Below the pieces are notes generated by a model. The model was not told the DNA's origin. It did no database searches and was given only the letters and a program-made list of their open reading frames with translations. From the NCBI RefSeq assembly GCF_000685965.1, contig NZ_JMLE01000009.1:62001-126000 (forward strand): a stretch of DNA of 64,000 nucleotides, in the 5' to 3' direction. A program made the translations under genes and the position numbers. Below, in pieces: positions 38,479-47,204 of this stretch. Within the stretch, counting starts at the first letter, position 1; each line of letters starts with the position of its first letter. Source of the stretch: Arthrobacter sp. UNC362MFTsu5.1. GTDB lineage: Bacteria; Actinomycetota; Actinomycetes; Actinomycetales; Micrococcaceae.

Positions 38479-40068
38479 TCAGGGTTTTTTGTGGATGAGT
38501 GCCAGGAACATGGCGTCCGTGCGGTGGACATGCGGCCACAGCTGGGCGGTCAGGTCATGGCCGGCCTCCAGGTGGCCGGACAGGCTCACCTTGTCCAGGG
38601 CAGCACCGGCGTCGAGCAGTTCCAGGTCGTCGCGCTTGCGCAGCGCATCGGTTACGACCGCGGTGGTCTCGGCGGGGTGCGGCGAGCAGGTCACGTACGC
38701 CACCACGCCGCCGGGCCGGACAGCGTCCAGTGCCGACTTCAGCAGTTCGCGCTGCAGCGGGCCCAGATCCGCGAGGTCCTTGGGCGTGCGTCGCCACCGC
38801 GATTCGGGCCTGCGCCGGAGGGCGCCGAGTCCGCTGCAGGGAACGTCGACGAGCACGCGGTCGAAGGTACCCGCCATTTCAGTACCTACGTCGCGGCCGT
38901 CGCCGGTGCGGACATGCCACACCTCATGCGGGACGGCGGCCAGGGCCTGCCGTACCAGCTTGGCACGGTGCGGGGCGGGTTCGTTGGCCAGCAGGGTGGC
39001 ACCCTGCTGCCGTGCGAGGGCACCCAGCAGGGCCGCCTTGCCGCCCGGTCCGGCGCAGAGGTCCAGCCATTTCTCGCCGCCTTCGCCGGCGGACTGTGCC
39101 TCCGGAGCCGGCGCCAGGTCCACGGCTGCCATGGCGCGGGCAACCAGCTGCGAGCCGACGTCCTGGACCCTGGTGCTGCCTTCCCGCACCGATGCCAGCC
39201 GGCCGAGGTCGCCGCCACTGGACAGGGCCGAGCCTTCCACCAGCTCGCCGGCAGTGGCTCCGCCTTCCAGTGCTTCGTCAAGGCTTCCCAGCCCGGGCAG
39301 GGCGACGAGGTTGACCACCGGTGCGGCGTTGTCCGCCTCAAGGAGTTCGTTGATTTCGGTGACCGGGCGTCCGTGTGCCACCAGGGACTGCCGCAGGGCG
39401 CGGACAATCCACTCGGGGTGGGCGTAGCGGATGGACGCCACCCGGGTTTCGTCCTGCTCGTCGCTGAGGAGAAGCTCCAGCCACTCGTCCAGGGTGTGGG
39501 CTGAGACTTTGCGCAGGACGGCATTGATCAGGGCCGACGGGCCGGCCCCGATGACCGCGCGCGCCAGTCCCACGGTCTGGTCCAGGGCAGCGTGGGCAGG
39601 TACGCGCATGGCCAGCAGCTGGTGGGCGCCGATCCGAAGGGCGTCCAGGATGGCCGGATCCAGCTGGTCCAGCGGCCGGTCGACGCAGCGGGCCAGGACG
39701 GCGTCATAGGTTCCCTGGCCGCGAAGCGCCCCGTAGCTCAGCTCGGTGGCAAACCCGGCGTCACGCTTGTCCAGGCCGTGGTGGCGGATCCGGGCCGGCA
39801 GGACCAGGTTGGCATAGGCGTCTTCCGCCGCGACCGCACGCAGCACTTCAAACGCCACCAGCCGGGCCGGGTCGGCACGCCGGGTGCGCTGCGAAGGGGC
39901 ATTCTCGGTGAAGTTCCGCTTGGGGCCACGGTTGCGTTCCCTGCCCTGGGCATCCCGCTGGCTGCCGCTGCGGCTGTTGCCGGATCCGCCGGATTGCCCG
40001 CCGCCGCCTGTTCGCCCCTGACGGGGGGTCCTGCCGCGGCTGCTGCCGCCCGTTCCGGACTCACTCAT
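38479..40068 (-). CDS. rsmB: 16S rRNA (cytosine-967-C5)-methyltransferase with RG-rich N-terminus
   Basis: Methylates 16S rRNA C967 using SAM. Residues about 66-200 form a NusB-like RNA-binding domain; the rest is the methyltransferase: SAM loop [15 protein letters not shown], catalytic motifs [20 protein letters not shown] and [13 protein letters not shown], with two Cys as in RsmB. Residues 1-65 are an extra low-complexity Gly/Arg/Ser/Gln segment ([20 protein letters not shown]), probably disordered and RNA-binding. Start overlaps the fmt stop (ATGA). Confidence 0.95.
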   Translation of the reverse strand: MSESGTGGSSRGRTPRQGRTGGGGQSGGSGNSRSGSQRDAQGRERNRGPKRNFTENAPSQRTRRADPARLVAFEVLRAVAAEDAYANLVLPARIRHHGLDKRDAGFATELSYGALRGQGTYDAVLARCVDRPLDQLDPAILDALRIGAHQLLAMRVPAHAALDQTVGLARAVIGAGPSALINAVLRKVSAHTLDEWLELLLSDEQDETRVASIRYAHPEWIVRALRQSLVAHGRPVTEINELLEADNAAPVVNLVALPGLGSLDEALEGGATAGELVEGSALSSGGDLGRLASVREGSTRVQDVGSQLVARAMAAVDLAPAPEAQSAGEGGEKWLDLCAGPGGKAALLGALARQQGATLLANEPAPHRAKLVRQALAAVPHEVWHVRTGDGRDVGTEMAGTFDRVLVDVPCSGLGALRRRPESRWRRTPKDLADLGPLQRELLKSALDAVRPGGVVAYVTCSPHPAETTAVVTDALRKRDDLELLDAGAALDKVSLSGHLEAGHDLTAQLWPHVHRTDAMFLALIHKKP

Positions 40069-40985
40069 TCGAATACCACGCCTTCCAGTGCTGCCTGTCC
40101 GCGCGCCCAGTCGGCGGCGGCCATCATCTTTTTGCCCGAAGGCTGGATCCGCGTCAACTCAACGGGATGGGAACCTGTCCCCACCAAAACGCTCTTGCCG
40201 TCGAGCAGCACCTGTCCCGGCTTCTGCGCCGGCGCCCCGGCCCTGAGTACAACGGGGTCGAGTTTGACCCGCTGCCCCTCCAGTGTGGTCCACGCCCCTG
40301 GTTCGGGCGTGACCCCGCGGGTCCGGCGCCCGATGGCAAGGGCGGGCTGGTGCCAGTCGATCCGGCCGTCGTCGATGCCCAGTTTTGGCGCCAGGGACAC
40401 GTCCCCCGACTGCGGAACAGCAACCGCCCGTCCGGCCTCGATCGCCGAAAGAGTCTGGGCGAGCAACACGGCGCCGCTATGGGAAAGCCGTTCCAGGAGT
40501 GCCCCGGAGGTGTCGTCAGGACGGACAGCTTCGGTCAGGGTGCCGAAGACCGGGCCGGTGTCCAGCCCCTCCTCGAGCAGGAACGTGACGGCGCCGGTGA
40601 TGTCGTCGCCGGCAATGACCGCGCGCTGCACGGGCGCGGCGCCGCGCCAGGCGGGGAGCAGGGAGAAGTGCAGGTTGATCCAGCCGTGCCGCGGAACGTC
40701 CAGCGCGGCGCGCGGAATGAGGCCGCCATAGGCGACGATGGCCGCGGCATCCGGTGCCGTGGCGGCAATCCTTGCCGTCACGTCCGCGTCCACCTTCGCC
40801 GCATGGATCACCTCGATGCCGAGTTCGGCGGCGCGGGCGGCAACGGGCGACGGCGTGAGCACGCGTTTGCGTCCGATCGGAGCGTCCGGACGGGTCAGGA
40901 CGGCGACGACGTCAAAGCCGGCCTGCACCAAAGCGTCCAGGGAGGGGACCGCGACAGCGGGCGTCCCGGCGAACAGGACCCTCAC
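40065..40985 (-). CDS. fmt: Methionyl-tRNA formyltransferase
   Basis: Formylates initiator Met-tRNA. 306 residues with MRVLFAGTPAVAVPSLDALV, the active-site Asn-His in GWINLHFSLLPAWRGAAPVQ and the later Asp in EEGLDTGP, then the tRNA-binding C-domain. Its GTG start overlaps the def stop (GTGA) and its stop overlaps rsmB. The order def-fmt-rsmB is common. Confidence 0.96.
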   Translation of the reverse strand: MRVLFAGTPAVAVPSLDALVQAGFDVVAVLTRPDAPIGRKRVLTPSPVAARAAELGIEVIHAAKVDADVTARIAATAPDAAAIVAYGGLIPRAALDVPRHGWINLHFSLLPAWRGAAPVQRAVIAGDDITGAVTFLLEEGLDTGPVFGTLTEAVRPDDTSGALLERLSHSGAVLLAQTLSAIEAGRAVAVPQSGDVSLAPKLGIDDGRIDWHQPALAIGRRTRGVTPEPGAWTTLEGQRVKLDPVVLRAGAPAQKPGQVLLDGKSVLVGTGSHPVELTRIQPSGKKMMAAADWARGQAALEGVVFE

Positions 40986-41569
40986 TCGGCGGCGCCGAAA
41001 CTGCCGCCGCCGAAGCTGCCGCCGCCAAAACTGGAGCCGACAGTCTTGGCCCGCTTCGACGTCGTCCGCTCGGTAATGGCGTCGTAGTTGGCGTTGCGGA
41101 TGGAACGCAGGGCGGCCTTGCGGTCTTCGCCCTCGAGCCTGTCCGTGAACAGGATGCCGTCCAGGTGGTCCGTTTCGTGCTGGAAGCAGCGGGCCAGCAT
41201 GCCCTCGCCGTCCACCGTGACGGGGTTTCCGTGCAGGTCGACGCCGGTAACCCGGGTGGCGCGGTGCCGGCGGACCGGGAAACCGAGGCCAGGTATGGAG
41301 AGGCAGCCTTCCACTTCATCGGGCTGGAAGTCGTCGCTGTTCTCCAGCACCGGGTTGATGATGTGGCCTTCCACTCCGCCGATCCGGTAGGTGAAGACCC
41401 TCTTGCTGACGCCGATCTGGGGTGCGGCCAGTCCTGCACCGTCCACGTCTTCCATGGTTTCGGTCATGTCGGCGACGAGCTTTGCGAGTTCCGGCCCGAA
41501 TTCCGTCACGGGATCGGCAACTGTGCGCAGCACAGGGTCGCCGATGATGCGGATACTCAAAATGGCCAT
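40982..41569 (-). CDS. def: Peptide deformylase with Gly-Ser-Phe repeat tail
   Basis: Removes the formyl group from nascent proteins. Start ATG at 41569 (MAILSIRIIGDPVLRTVADP), with AAGGACAG upstream; the frame's earlier ATG two codons before is less likely. Three motifs are complete: GAGLAAPQIG, EGCLSIPG and the metal site HETDHLDG. After the domain, the tail ends in an SFGGG repeat (GSSFGGGSFGGGSFGAAE) not typical of the family. Confidence 0.96.
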   Translation of the reverse strand: MAILSIRIIGDPVLRTVADPVTEFGPELAKLVADMTETMEDVDGAGLAAPQIGVSKRVFTYRIGGVEGHIINPVLENSDDFQPDEVEGCLSIPGLGFPVRRHRATRVTGVDLHGNPVTVDGEGMLARCFQHETDHLDGILFTDRLEGEDRKAALRSIRNANYDAITERTTSKRAKTVGSSFGGGSFGGGSFGAAE

Positions 41570-41634
41570 GTGCAATCTGTCCTTCGGTGGTGCTGGGTGA
41601 GCTGTACGGGATCCAGTCCAGTTTAGTTGGCCGG

Positions 41635-42516
41635 CTACCTGCCGGGCACAGCCTGCAGTGCGGGCGCTGCCACAGGCAACGGCGGCGGCGCCAGCGGGAG
41701 CAGGGCTGTTCCGGCGCTGACGGTGTCAGCCGACATCTCCCAGACGCGCCGGAGGGCGCAGAACTTCCACCAATGGTGCTTGAGCACCTCCGGGTTGGCA
41801 CGCATCGGCCGGACCTCCGTCTCCCCGATGGCGACCGCCAGCAGGATCGGGGATTCGCCGTGCTGCCAGGGCTCCCACTCCCCGGCGACAGGATCAACAA
41901 GGCTTTCCTCGGCCTTCATTCCGGCCACCAGCTGCATCACCACTTTGTCGTCCAGCGGCTTGACCGTGCCGTCCCGGGATGTGCCCTTGGTCTTGTAATC
42001 AATGATGCAGGTCCTGCCGTTGATCCTGGCTACAAGGTCCAGGGTGCCCGCATAGCCCACCGTCTTATTCCAGACGGTGACTTCGGGTGCGACGGGCTCC
42101 ACGCCAAACAGTTCCCACCACTCATCGAACCGCGCCGCAAAGCCTTCCTCGCCGTTGGCTGCCAGCGCCTCCCGCGTTTCCTTCATCTGATGCGGCCGCC
42201 CGAGGGCCCTGAGCGCAACCTGTTCACAGTAGTTGTGCACCCGGTCGCCTCGCCGGGCAGCATCGTCACGGTAGGTTTCCGCTGCCTTGGCAGCGCGGCT
42301 GACCGCCTGGCGGACCTTTGCGGGGCTCCCCAGGATCCCGGGAAGCAGCGGATCGCTGGCCAAGCTGTTTGCCCCCATGTACCCGAACCAGCCGTCGAGG
42401 CCGTGCGGCTGCTGGCCGATGACGGTGGTAATGGACGGCACGGAAAACGACTCGGAGGTCGAGCGTGCATACATCCGCCCGTAGTCCGTGGCGTGGGCAA
42501 GGAGTGGATCAGTCAT
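41635..42516 (-). CDS. PD-(D/E)XK nuclease-superfamily protein
   Basis: 293 residues. The central part shows a RecB/Cas4-type restriction-like nuclease pattern: RGDRVHNYCEQVALRALG (the His often seen in motif I helix), VGYAGTLDLVARINGRTCII with catalytic Asp and DYKTKGTSRDG, i.e. a D-x(n)-D-Y-K core, then a Gln motif (KVVMQLVAGM). No helicase domain is present. Single gene with its own upstream gap; phage and plasmid genes are not nearby. Role in DNA repair or exonuclease function is inferred from fold only. Confidence 0.75.
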   Translation of the reverse strand: MTDPLLAHATDYGRMYARSTSESFSVPSITTVIGQQPHGLDGWFGYMGANSLASDPLLPGILGSPAKVRQAVSRAAKAAETYRDDAARRGDRVHNYCEQVALRALGRPHQMKETREALAANGEEGFAARFDEWWELFGVEPVAPEVTVWNKTVGYAGTLDLVARINGRTCIIDYKTKGTSRDGTVKPLDDKVVMQLVAGMKAEESLVDPVAGEWEPWQHGESPILLAVAIGETEVRPMRANPEVLKHHWWKFCALRRVWEMSADTVSAGTALLPLAPPPLPVAAPALQAVPGR

Positions 42517-42581
42517 GCAAACACTCTTTCATGAAGGGCTGACAGGATTACCCGGCGGCAGGAGACGTGGCCGGAAAGCGA

Positions 42582-42618
42582 AATGGCCCGCCCCGCTGAT
42601 TCAGCGGAACGGGCCATT
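42582..42618 (-). terminator. Terminator-like hairpin after tRNA-Val(CAC)
   Basis: AATGGCCCG at 42582-42590 pairs with CGGGCCATT at 42610-42618, with a smaller inner CCGCTGA/TCAGCGG hairpin. On the minus strand it directly follows the tRNA, and a short TTT follows. Confidence 0.75.
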
Positions 42619-42621
42619 CAT

Positions 42622-42696
42622 TGGTGGGCGATACTGGGTTCGAACCAGTGACCTCTTCGGTGTGAACGAAGCGCGCTACCACTGCGCCAATCGCCC
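42622..42696 (-). tRNA. tRNA-Val(CAC)
   Basis: Minus strand, acceptor GGGCGAT/ATCGCCC with A discriminator and encoded CCA; anticodon arm CTTCG-TTCACAC-CGAAG gives CAC. Its body is nearly the same as that of the two Val(GAC) genes about 0.5-0.8 kb away, so they share a recent ancestor. Confidence 0.95.
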
Positions 42697-42935
42697 CAAT
42701 GCCATTGAATGCTAGCCCACCCTGGCGGCATTTGGAAATCGAGCCCCTCGACGCCGAAACGAACCGTCGAATTACACGGCTGTCATTAGCTTTATCCCCT
42801 AGATTCCAAGGAAAAAAGGGCATCGGGCGCCGAGGACAAGGCGCCGATTTGTAAGTTCCCCGAACCTCCTATAGAGTTCTTACTCGTTGGAACGCGAGGA
42901 AATGCCGAATGCGGCACGGAAATGCTGACAATAAT

Positions 42936-43008
<73 letters not shown>

Positions 43009-43054
43009 CGCAGGACACTGTCATGGCAAAGGTTCCCAGGAACCTGGCTTACAC

Positions 43055-43125
43055 GGTGGGTTGGCCGAGAGGCGAGGCAGCGGCCTGCAAAGCCGTATAC
43101 ACGGGTTCGAATCCCGTACCCACCT
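43055..43125 (+). tRNA. tRNA-Cys(GCA)
   Basis: Acceptor GGTGGGT/ACCCACC with T discriminator; anticodon loop CTGCAAA gives GCA. Only tRNA-Cys in the window; sits between Gly and Val in the first unit and is missing from the second. Confidence 0.95.
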
Positions 43126-43166
43126 CGGTGAAAACCTTGGTATCCGGTTCATCCCGGAGAACATTT

Positions 43167-43241
43167 GGGCGATTGGCGCAGCGGTAGCGCGCTTCCCTGA
43201 CACGGAAGAGGTCACTGGTTCGATCCCAGTATCGCCCACCA
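43167..43241 (+). tRNA. tRNA-Val(GAC), copy 1
   Basis: Acceptor GGGCGAT/ATCGCCC, anticodon arm CTTCC-CTGACAC-GGAAG gives GAC, CCA encoded. Identical to the copy at 43407. Confidence 0.95.
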
Positions 43242-43296
43242 AAGCAAGGAAACTTGCTTGATCCAGTACCACCGGCCCAGCCGGCATGGACTAAAT

Positions 43297-43369
<73 letters not shown>

Positions 43370-43406
43370 CTGTTATTTACAATTCCACTCCGGATCCTTC
43401 CGGTGC

Positions 43407-43481
43407 GGGCGATTGGCGCAGCGGTAGCGCGCTTCCCTGACACGGAAGAGGTCACTGGTTCGATCCCAGTATCGCCCACCA
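43407..43481 (+). tRNA. tRNA-Val(GAC), copy 2
   Basis: Same sequence as the tRNA-Val at 43167-43241, with encoded CCA; a terminator follows directly. Confidence 0.95.
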
Positions 43482-43483
43482 CA

Positions 43484-43510
43484 AAGCAGCTCTCCGGAGC
43501 TGCTTTTTTC
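43484..43510 (+). terminator. Rho-independent terminator of the tRNA cluster
   Basis: Stem AGCAGCTC/GAGCTGCT with loop TCCG and a run of six T residues on the plus strand, three bases after the last tRNA. Confidence 0.92.
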
Positions 43511-43665
43511 TTGCCCGGATTCCGGGGCCAAAAATGTCGTGGGCACCCAAATAGGGCATCAGGACCCTAGACAGGTCGCGGCGCGTGCCCTTGGCACACC
43601 CGGGGTCCCGGGCTAGGATCGAAAGCGGAGGAGCGATCTGGCTCCGCGACAGAAGGGAGGTGCCC

Positions 43666-43932
43666 GTGGGTATTCTTGACGATCTAAAGGGCAAGGCTCA
43701 GCGACTGGTTGGTGGCAATGAACAGGCCATCAAGGACGGCATCGGCAAAGCCGGTGATTTCATCGACTCAAAGACCGGCGGAAAGTACGCCGATAAGATC
43801 GATACCGTCCAGAAAGGCGCAGCCGGCCTCGTGGACAAGGTCGACCCGAAGCCGCACCCGGCTCCGGTCGAAGAACCTCCCGTCGCCGGAGAGCCCCCTG
43901 TAACCGGTGAACCCCGGCAGCAGGGCCTCTAA
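43666..43932 (+). CDS. MT0933/Rv0909-like antitoxin family protein
   Basis: 88 residues from the GTG at 43666, supported by GAAGGGAGG seven bases upstream. The core DDLKGKAQRLVGGNEQAIKD, then GIGKAGDFIDSKTGGKYADK, matches the antitoxin MT0933-like family (PF14013). The C-terminal 25 residues are a Pro/Glu/Val-rich repeat tail (VEEPPVAGEPPVTGEP). In mycobacteria the partner toxin is an SRPBCC-fold protein next door; no such gene is adjacent here, so a toxin-antitoxin role is doubtful. Confidence 0.8.
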   Translation: MGILDDLKGKAQRLVGGNEQAIKDGIGKAGDFIDSKTGGKYADKIDTVQKGAAGLVDKVDPKPHPAPVEEPPVAGEPPVTGEPRQQGL

Positions 43933-43948
43933 CCCAGGAACGTCAGCG

Positions 43949-43984
43949 AGGTGCCGGTCCCGCCGTGAGGCGGCGCCGGCACCT
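43949..43984. terminator. Terminator-like hairpin between antitoxin-like gene and zapE
   Basis: AGGTGCCGG at 43949-43957 pairs with CCGGCACCT at 43976-43984, with additional pairing inside (CCGCC/GGCGG); only a short T-run follows. Lies between two convergent genes. Immediately right, CGTTTAAG occurs three times within about 30 bases. Confidence 0.7.
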
Positions 43985-44023
43985 TTGGCGTTTAAGCGCA
44001 GCGTTTAAGGGCAACGTTTAAGG

Positions 44024-45067
44024 CTATGACGGTTCGTGGTTTTGCCCTTCCCGGGCGAGGGCCGTCAGACGCGACACCGCACGGAAGTACTTCTTGGTGT
44101 AGCCGCCGGTCATCATTTCCTCGGTAAAGAGCTGGTCGAACGGAACCCCGCTGGCGAGGATCGGAACGTCCTTGTCATAGAGCCGGTCCGCGAGCACCAC
44201 GAACCGAAGGGCGACTGCCTGCTCAGTGATGGTTTCCACATCACGCCACACAACACCCTCGATGCCGGCCAGGAGCTGCCGGTACCGGCTGGGGTGGACG
44301 CCCGCCAGGTGGTTGATGAGGGTCTTGAAATCATCCCGGGCCACCGTCTTGCCATGGAACTCCGCCTGCATGTGGTGCGTCAGGTCTGCGTTCTTCAGCG
44401 GAGCCGGCGCTGCCGGGAGGCCGCGGTGGCGGAAGTCCTCGCCGTCGATCCTGACGACGTCGAACTGGTCTGCCAGCACCTGGATTTCACGCTGGAAATC
44501 GACGGCGGCGAACCGTCCGTCACCCAGCGAACCCGGAAGGGTGTTCGACGTCGCCGCCAGTTTGACGCCGGCATCGGCCAGTTCGCGCATCAGGCGGGAC
44601 ATCAGGACGGTGTCCCCCGGGTCGTCGAGTTCGAACTCGTCGATGCACACGAGCTTGTAGCTGCTGAGCGCCTCAACGGTCTTGCGGAAGGACAGCGCGC
44701 CCACCAGGTTGGTGTATTCGACGAAGGTGCCGAAGGCCTTGGGGCCGGGAGCCGCGTGCCACAGCGAGGCCAGCAGGTGGGTCTTGCCCACGCCGAAACC
44801 GCCGTCCAGGTAGATGCCGGCGCGGGAACTGTCCTTGTCCTTCTTGCCAAACAGCTTCTTGAAGAGTCCGGAGCTTCCGTTGGCGCCAACGCCGGTGGCG
44901 AAGGACTGCAGCGCCGTGACCGCCCCGGACTGGCTCGGCTGCGACGGATCGGGCCGGTAGCTTGCGAAGGAAACCTCTCCGAACCGCGGGGAGGGATAAA
45001 AACCCTTGAGGAGTTCATCCACGGAAACCGACGGTGTCCGCGCGGAGAGCTGTTCGATCTGTACCAA
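44024..45067 (-). CDS. zapE: ZapE/AFG1-like ATPase
   Basis: 347 residues. AAA-type P-loop GIYLDGGFGVGKTHLLASLW, Walker B LVCIDEFELDDPGD and sensor region ATSNTLPGSLGDGRF match the ZapE/AFG1 family. In E. coli ZapE associates with the division ring; in actinobacteria the role is inferred. The frame begins with TTG at 45067 (VQIEQLSARTPSV); no ATG or GTG is available at the family start and the ribosome-binding site is weak, so the start is uncertain by a few codons. Confidence 0.9.
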   Translation of the reverse strand: MVQIEQLSARTPSVSVDELLKGFYPSPRFGEVSFASYRPDPSQPSQSGAVTALQSFATGVGANGSSGLFKKLFGKKDKDSSRAGIYLDGGFGVGKTHLLASLWHAAPGPKAFGTFVEYTNLVGALSFRKTVEALSSYKLVCIDEFELDDPGDTVLMSRLMRELADAGVKLAATSNTLPGSLGDGRFAAVDFQREIQVLADQFDVVRIDGEDFRHRGLPAAPAPLKNADLTHHMQAEFHGKTVARDDFKTLINHLAGVHPSRYRQLLAGIEGVVWRDVETITEQAVALRFVVLADRLYDKDVPILASGVPFDQLFTEEMMTGGYTKKYFRAVSRLTALAREGQNHEPS

Positions 45068-45286
45068 GGTGGTCCGTTCTGCTGGTCTCGTGTCCCCAGA
45101 AAGGATACCGGCAATGGGGCACCGGCCCCATTACGCGGTGCGCACACGTGACCAAGGCCATATTTCCCTCTGTGAACGCAGGGGCGCATAAGTGCCGGCC
45201 CGTGGCTAGTGTTGGAACTGGCCCGGCCGCAGCGACGCTTCCCGGTGGCATGGGTCCCCTGACCGTTTCAGTGAAAGGCCATCCCT

Positions 45287-46198
45287 GTGTCCTACCCCGT
45301 TGAACAGAACGAAAAGTTCGCCGAGTACGCGAACCCGGAACGCCTTGTGTCCACCGAATGGCTCGCAGAGGCCATTGAAAACGGCGCCGTCGCCGACGGC
45401 AAGCTCGTAGTGGTGGAGTCCGATGAGGATGTCCTGCTCTACGAAACCGGCCACATCCCGGGCGCCGTCAAGATCGACTGGCACACCGACCTGAACGATG
45501 AGGTCACCCGCGACTACGTCGACGGCAAAGCGTTTGCCGCCCTGGCCGCCGCCAAGGGCATCTCCCGCGATTCCACCGTGGTCATCTACGGCGACAAGTC
45601 CAACTGGTGGGCCGCCTATGCCCTGTGGGTCTTCACCCTCTTCGGCCACGAAGACGTCCGCCTGCTTGACGGCGGCCGAGACAAATGGATCGCCGAAGGC
45701 CACAAGCTGACCACCGACGTCACCGTCCCCTCCCCCGCCGAATACCCGGAGGTGGAGCGCAACGATGCCCCCATCCGAGCCTTCAAGGAAGACGTGCTGG
45801 CGCACTTCGGCAAGCCGCTGATCGACGTCCGCTCCCCCGAGGAATACAGCGGCCAGCGCACCCACATGCCGGCCTACCCTGAGGAAGGCGCCCTGCGCGG
45901 CGGCCACATCCCCACGGCCGCCTCGATCCCCTGGGCACGCGCGGCAGCCGGCGACGGCACGTACCGCAACCGGGCCGAGCTCGAGACCCTGTACCTGGGC
46001 GAGGCCGGCCTCAAGGAGGGCGACGACGTCGTGGCATACTGCCGCATCGGCGAGCGTTCCAGCCACACCTGGTTCGCCCTGAAGTACTTGCTGGGCTTCG
46101 AGACCGTGCGCAACTACGACGGTTCCTGGACCGAATGGGGCAACGCCGTCCGCGTGCCCATCACCAAGGGAACCGAACGCGGCACGGTACCGGCGTAA
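45287..46198 (+). CDS. sseA: Thiosulfate/3-mercaptopyruvate-type sulfurtransferase
   Basis: 303 residues with two rhodanese domains. The first (about 18-150) has [19 protein letters not shown]; the second carries the catalytic loop [24 protein letters not shown] is the form seen in actinobacterial CysA/SseA-like thiosulfate sulfurtransferases, so thiosulfate is the likelier donor. Followed at 10 bp by sufE, suggesting a joint role in sulfur transfer. Starts with GTG at 45287. Confidence 0.9.
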   Translation: MSYPVEQNEKFAEYANPERLVSTEWLAEAIENGAVADGKLVVVESDEDVLLYETGHIPGAVKIDWHTDLNDEVTRDYVDGKAFAALAAAKGISRDSTVVIYGDKSNWWAAYALWVFTLFGHEDVRLLDGGRDKWIAEGHKLTTDVTVPSPAEYPEVERNDAPIRAFKEDVLAHFGKPLIDVRSPEEYSGQRTHMPAYPEEGALRGGHIPTAASIPWARAAAGDGTYRNRAELETLYLGEAGLKEGDDVVAYCRIGERSSHTWFALKYLLGFETVRNYDGSWTEWGNAVRVPITKGTERGTVPA

Positions 46199-46208
46199 AC
46201 TGGACTTG
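46196..46208 (+). promoter_or_regulatory. Candidate -10 box inside the sulfurtransferase stop codon
   Basis: TAAACT at 46196-46201 includes the sulfurtransferase TAA stop and lies seven bases before the sufE ATG. It could give sufE its own leaderless transcript in addition to read-through. Confidence 0.4.
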
Positions 46209-46670
46209 ATGAATACCCAAGCCCTTCCCGCCGCGCTGGCGGAAATAGTTGACGACTTCCAGGCCCTGACCGAACCCGAGCGGCTGCAACTGCTACTGGA
46301 GTTCTCCCAGGGTCTCCCCGAGCTTCCGGACCGGTTGAAGGACCACCCGGAGCTTCTAGAGCAGGTAGTTGAGTGCCAGTCGCCGCTGTTCCTGACCATT
46401 GAGACGGAAAAGCACGACGCCGGTTCCCCGGACAGTGTGCGCCTGTACTTCAAGGCGCCGCCGGAAGCACCCACCACCCGCGGATTCGCCGGTGTCCTCT
46501 ATGAAGGACTCAACGGCCTCACGGCGCCGGAGATCCTCTCGGTGCCGGATGACATGCCCGAGTTGCTGGGGCTCACCCGCGCCATCACTCCCCTGCGGAT
46601 GCGGGGAATGACGGCCATGCTGGGACGCATCAAGCGCAAGGTGGCTGCCTCCGCCGCACTGAAGGCCTAG
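46209..46670 (+). CDS. sufE: SufE family sulfur-transfer protein
   Basis: 153 residues matching SufE, which takes persulfide sulfur from a cysteine desulfurase and activates it. The accepting Cys lies in EQVVECQSPLFL, and the C-terminal motif GLTRAITPLRMRGMTAMLGR is typical. ATG at 46209 with only a weak GGA upstream, consistent with leaderless translation or coupling. Its placement after a rhodanese suggests it may work with that sulfurtransferase and not only with SufS, which is not in the window. Confidence 0.92.
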   Translation: MNTQALPAALAEIVDDFQALTEPERLQLLLEFSQGLPELPDRLKDHPELLEQVVECQSPLFLTIETEKHDAGSPDSVRLYFKAPPEAPTTRGFAGVLYEGLNGLTAPEILSVPDDMPELLGLTRAITPLRMRGMTAMLGRIKRKVAASAALKA

Positions 46671-46691
46671 GCCGGAAGGCCCGGGCACCAT

Positions 46692-47204
46692 ATGGCGCGC
46701 AAACAGGCTTCACAGGGAACGCCGGCTACAGCAGCACTTGCTGCGGCCGGCGTTCCTTTCGTGCTGCATCCGTACAGCCACGATCCCTCGGCTGCCAGCT
46801 ACGGGATGGAAGCGGCGGAAGTGCTGGGCGTGGATCCCGCAAAAGTCTTCAAGACGCTCATGGTGGACGTCGACGGCAGGCTCGCGGTGGGGATAGTCCC
46901 GGTGCACGGCAACCTGGACCTGAAGGCAATCGCGGCTGCACTGGGCGCCAAGAAGGCCGCCATGGCGGATCCTGCCACGGCGCAGCGCAGGACCGGGTAC
47001 GTACTGGGCGGAATATCACCGCTGGGGCAGCGCCAGCCCTCGCCCACCGTCCTGGACGAGAGCGCCCTGGGCCAGGAAAGCATTCTGGTCTCCGGCGGCC
47101 GGCGCGGGCTGGACATCGAACTGGACCCGGACCACCTAGTCCGGCTCACCGGCGCCATCACCGCCCGCATCGGCACAGGCCCGAAAGCTACTCCGGACCG
47201 CTAG
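46692..47204 (+). CDS. ybaK: Cys-tRNA(Pro)/Cys-tRNA(Cys) deacylase, YbaK/EbsC type
   Basis: 170 residues with the editing-domain pattern: ATAALAAAGVPFVLHPYSHD, EAAEVLGVDPAKVFKTLMVD and the substrate-gate LGGISPLGQRQPSPTVLDES. It hydrolyses mischarged Cys-tRNA(Pro). Its last 17 bases overlap the 3' end of the hydrolase gene on the other strand. Confidence 0.94.
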   Translation: MARKQASQGTPATAALAAAGVPFVLHPYSHDPSAASYGMEAAEVLGVDPAKVFKTLMVDVDGRLAVGIVPVHGNLDLKAIAAALGAKKAAMADPATAQRRTGYVLGGISPLGQRQPSPTVLDESALGQESILVSGGRRGLDIELDPDHLVRLTGAITARIGTGPKATPDR

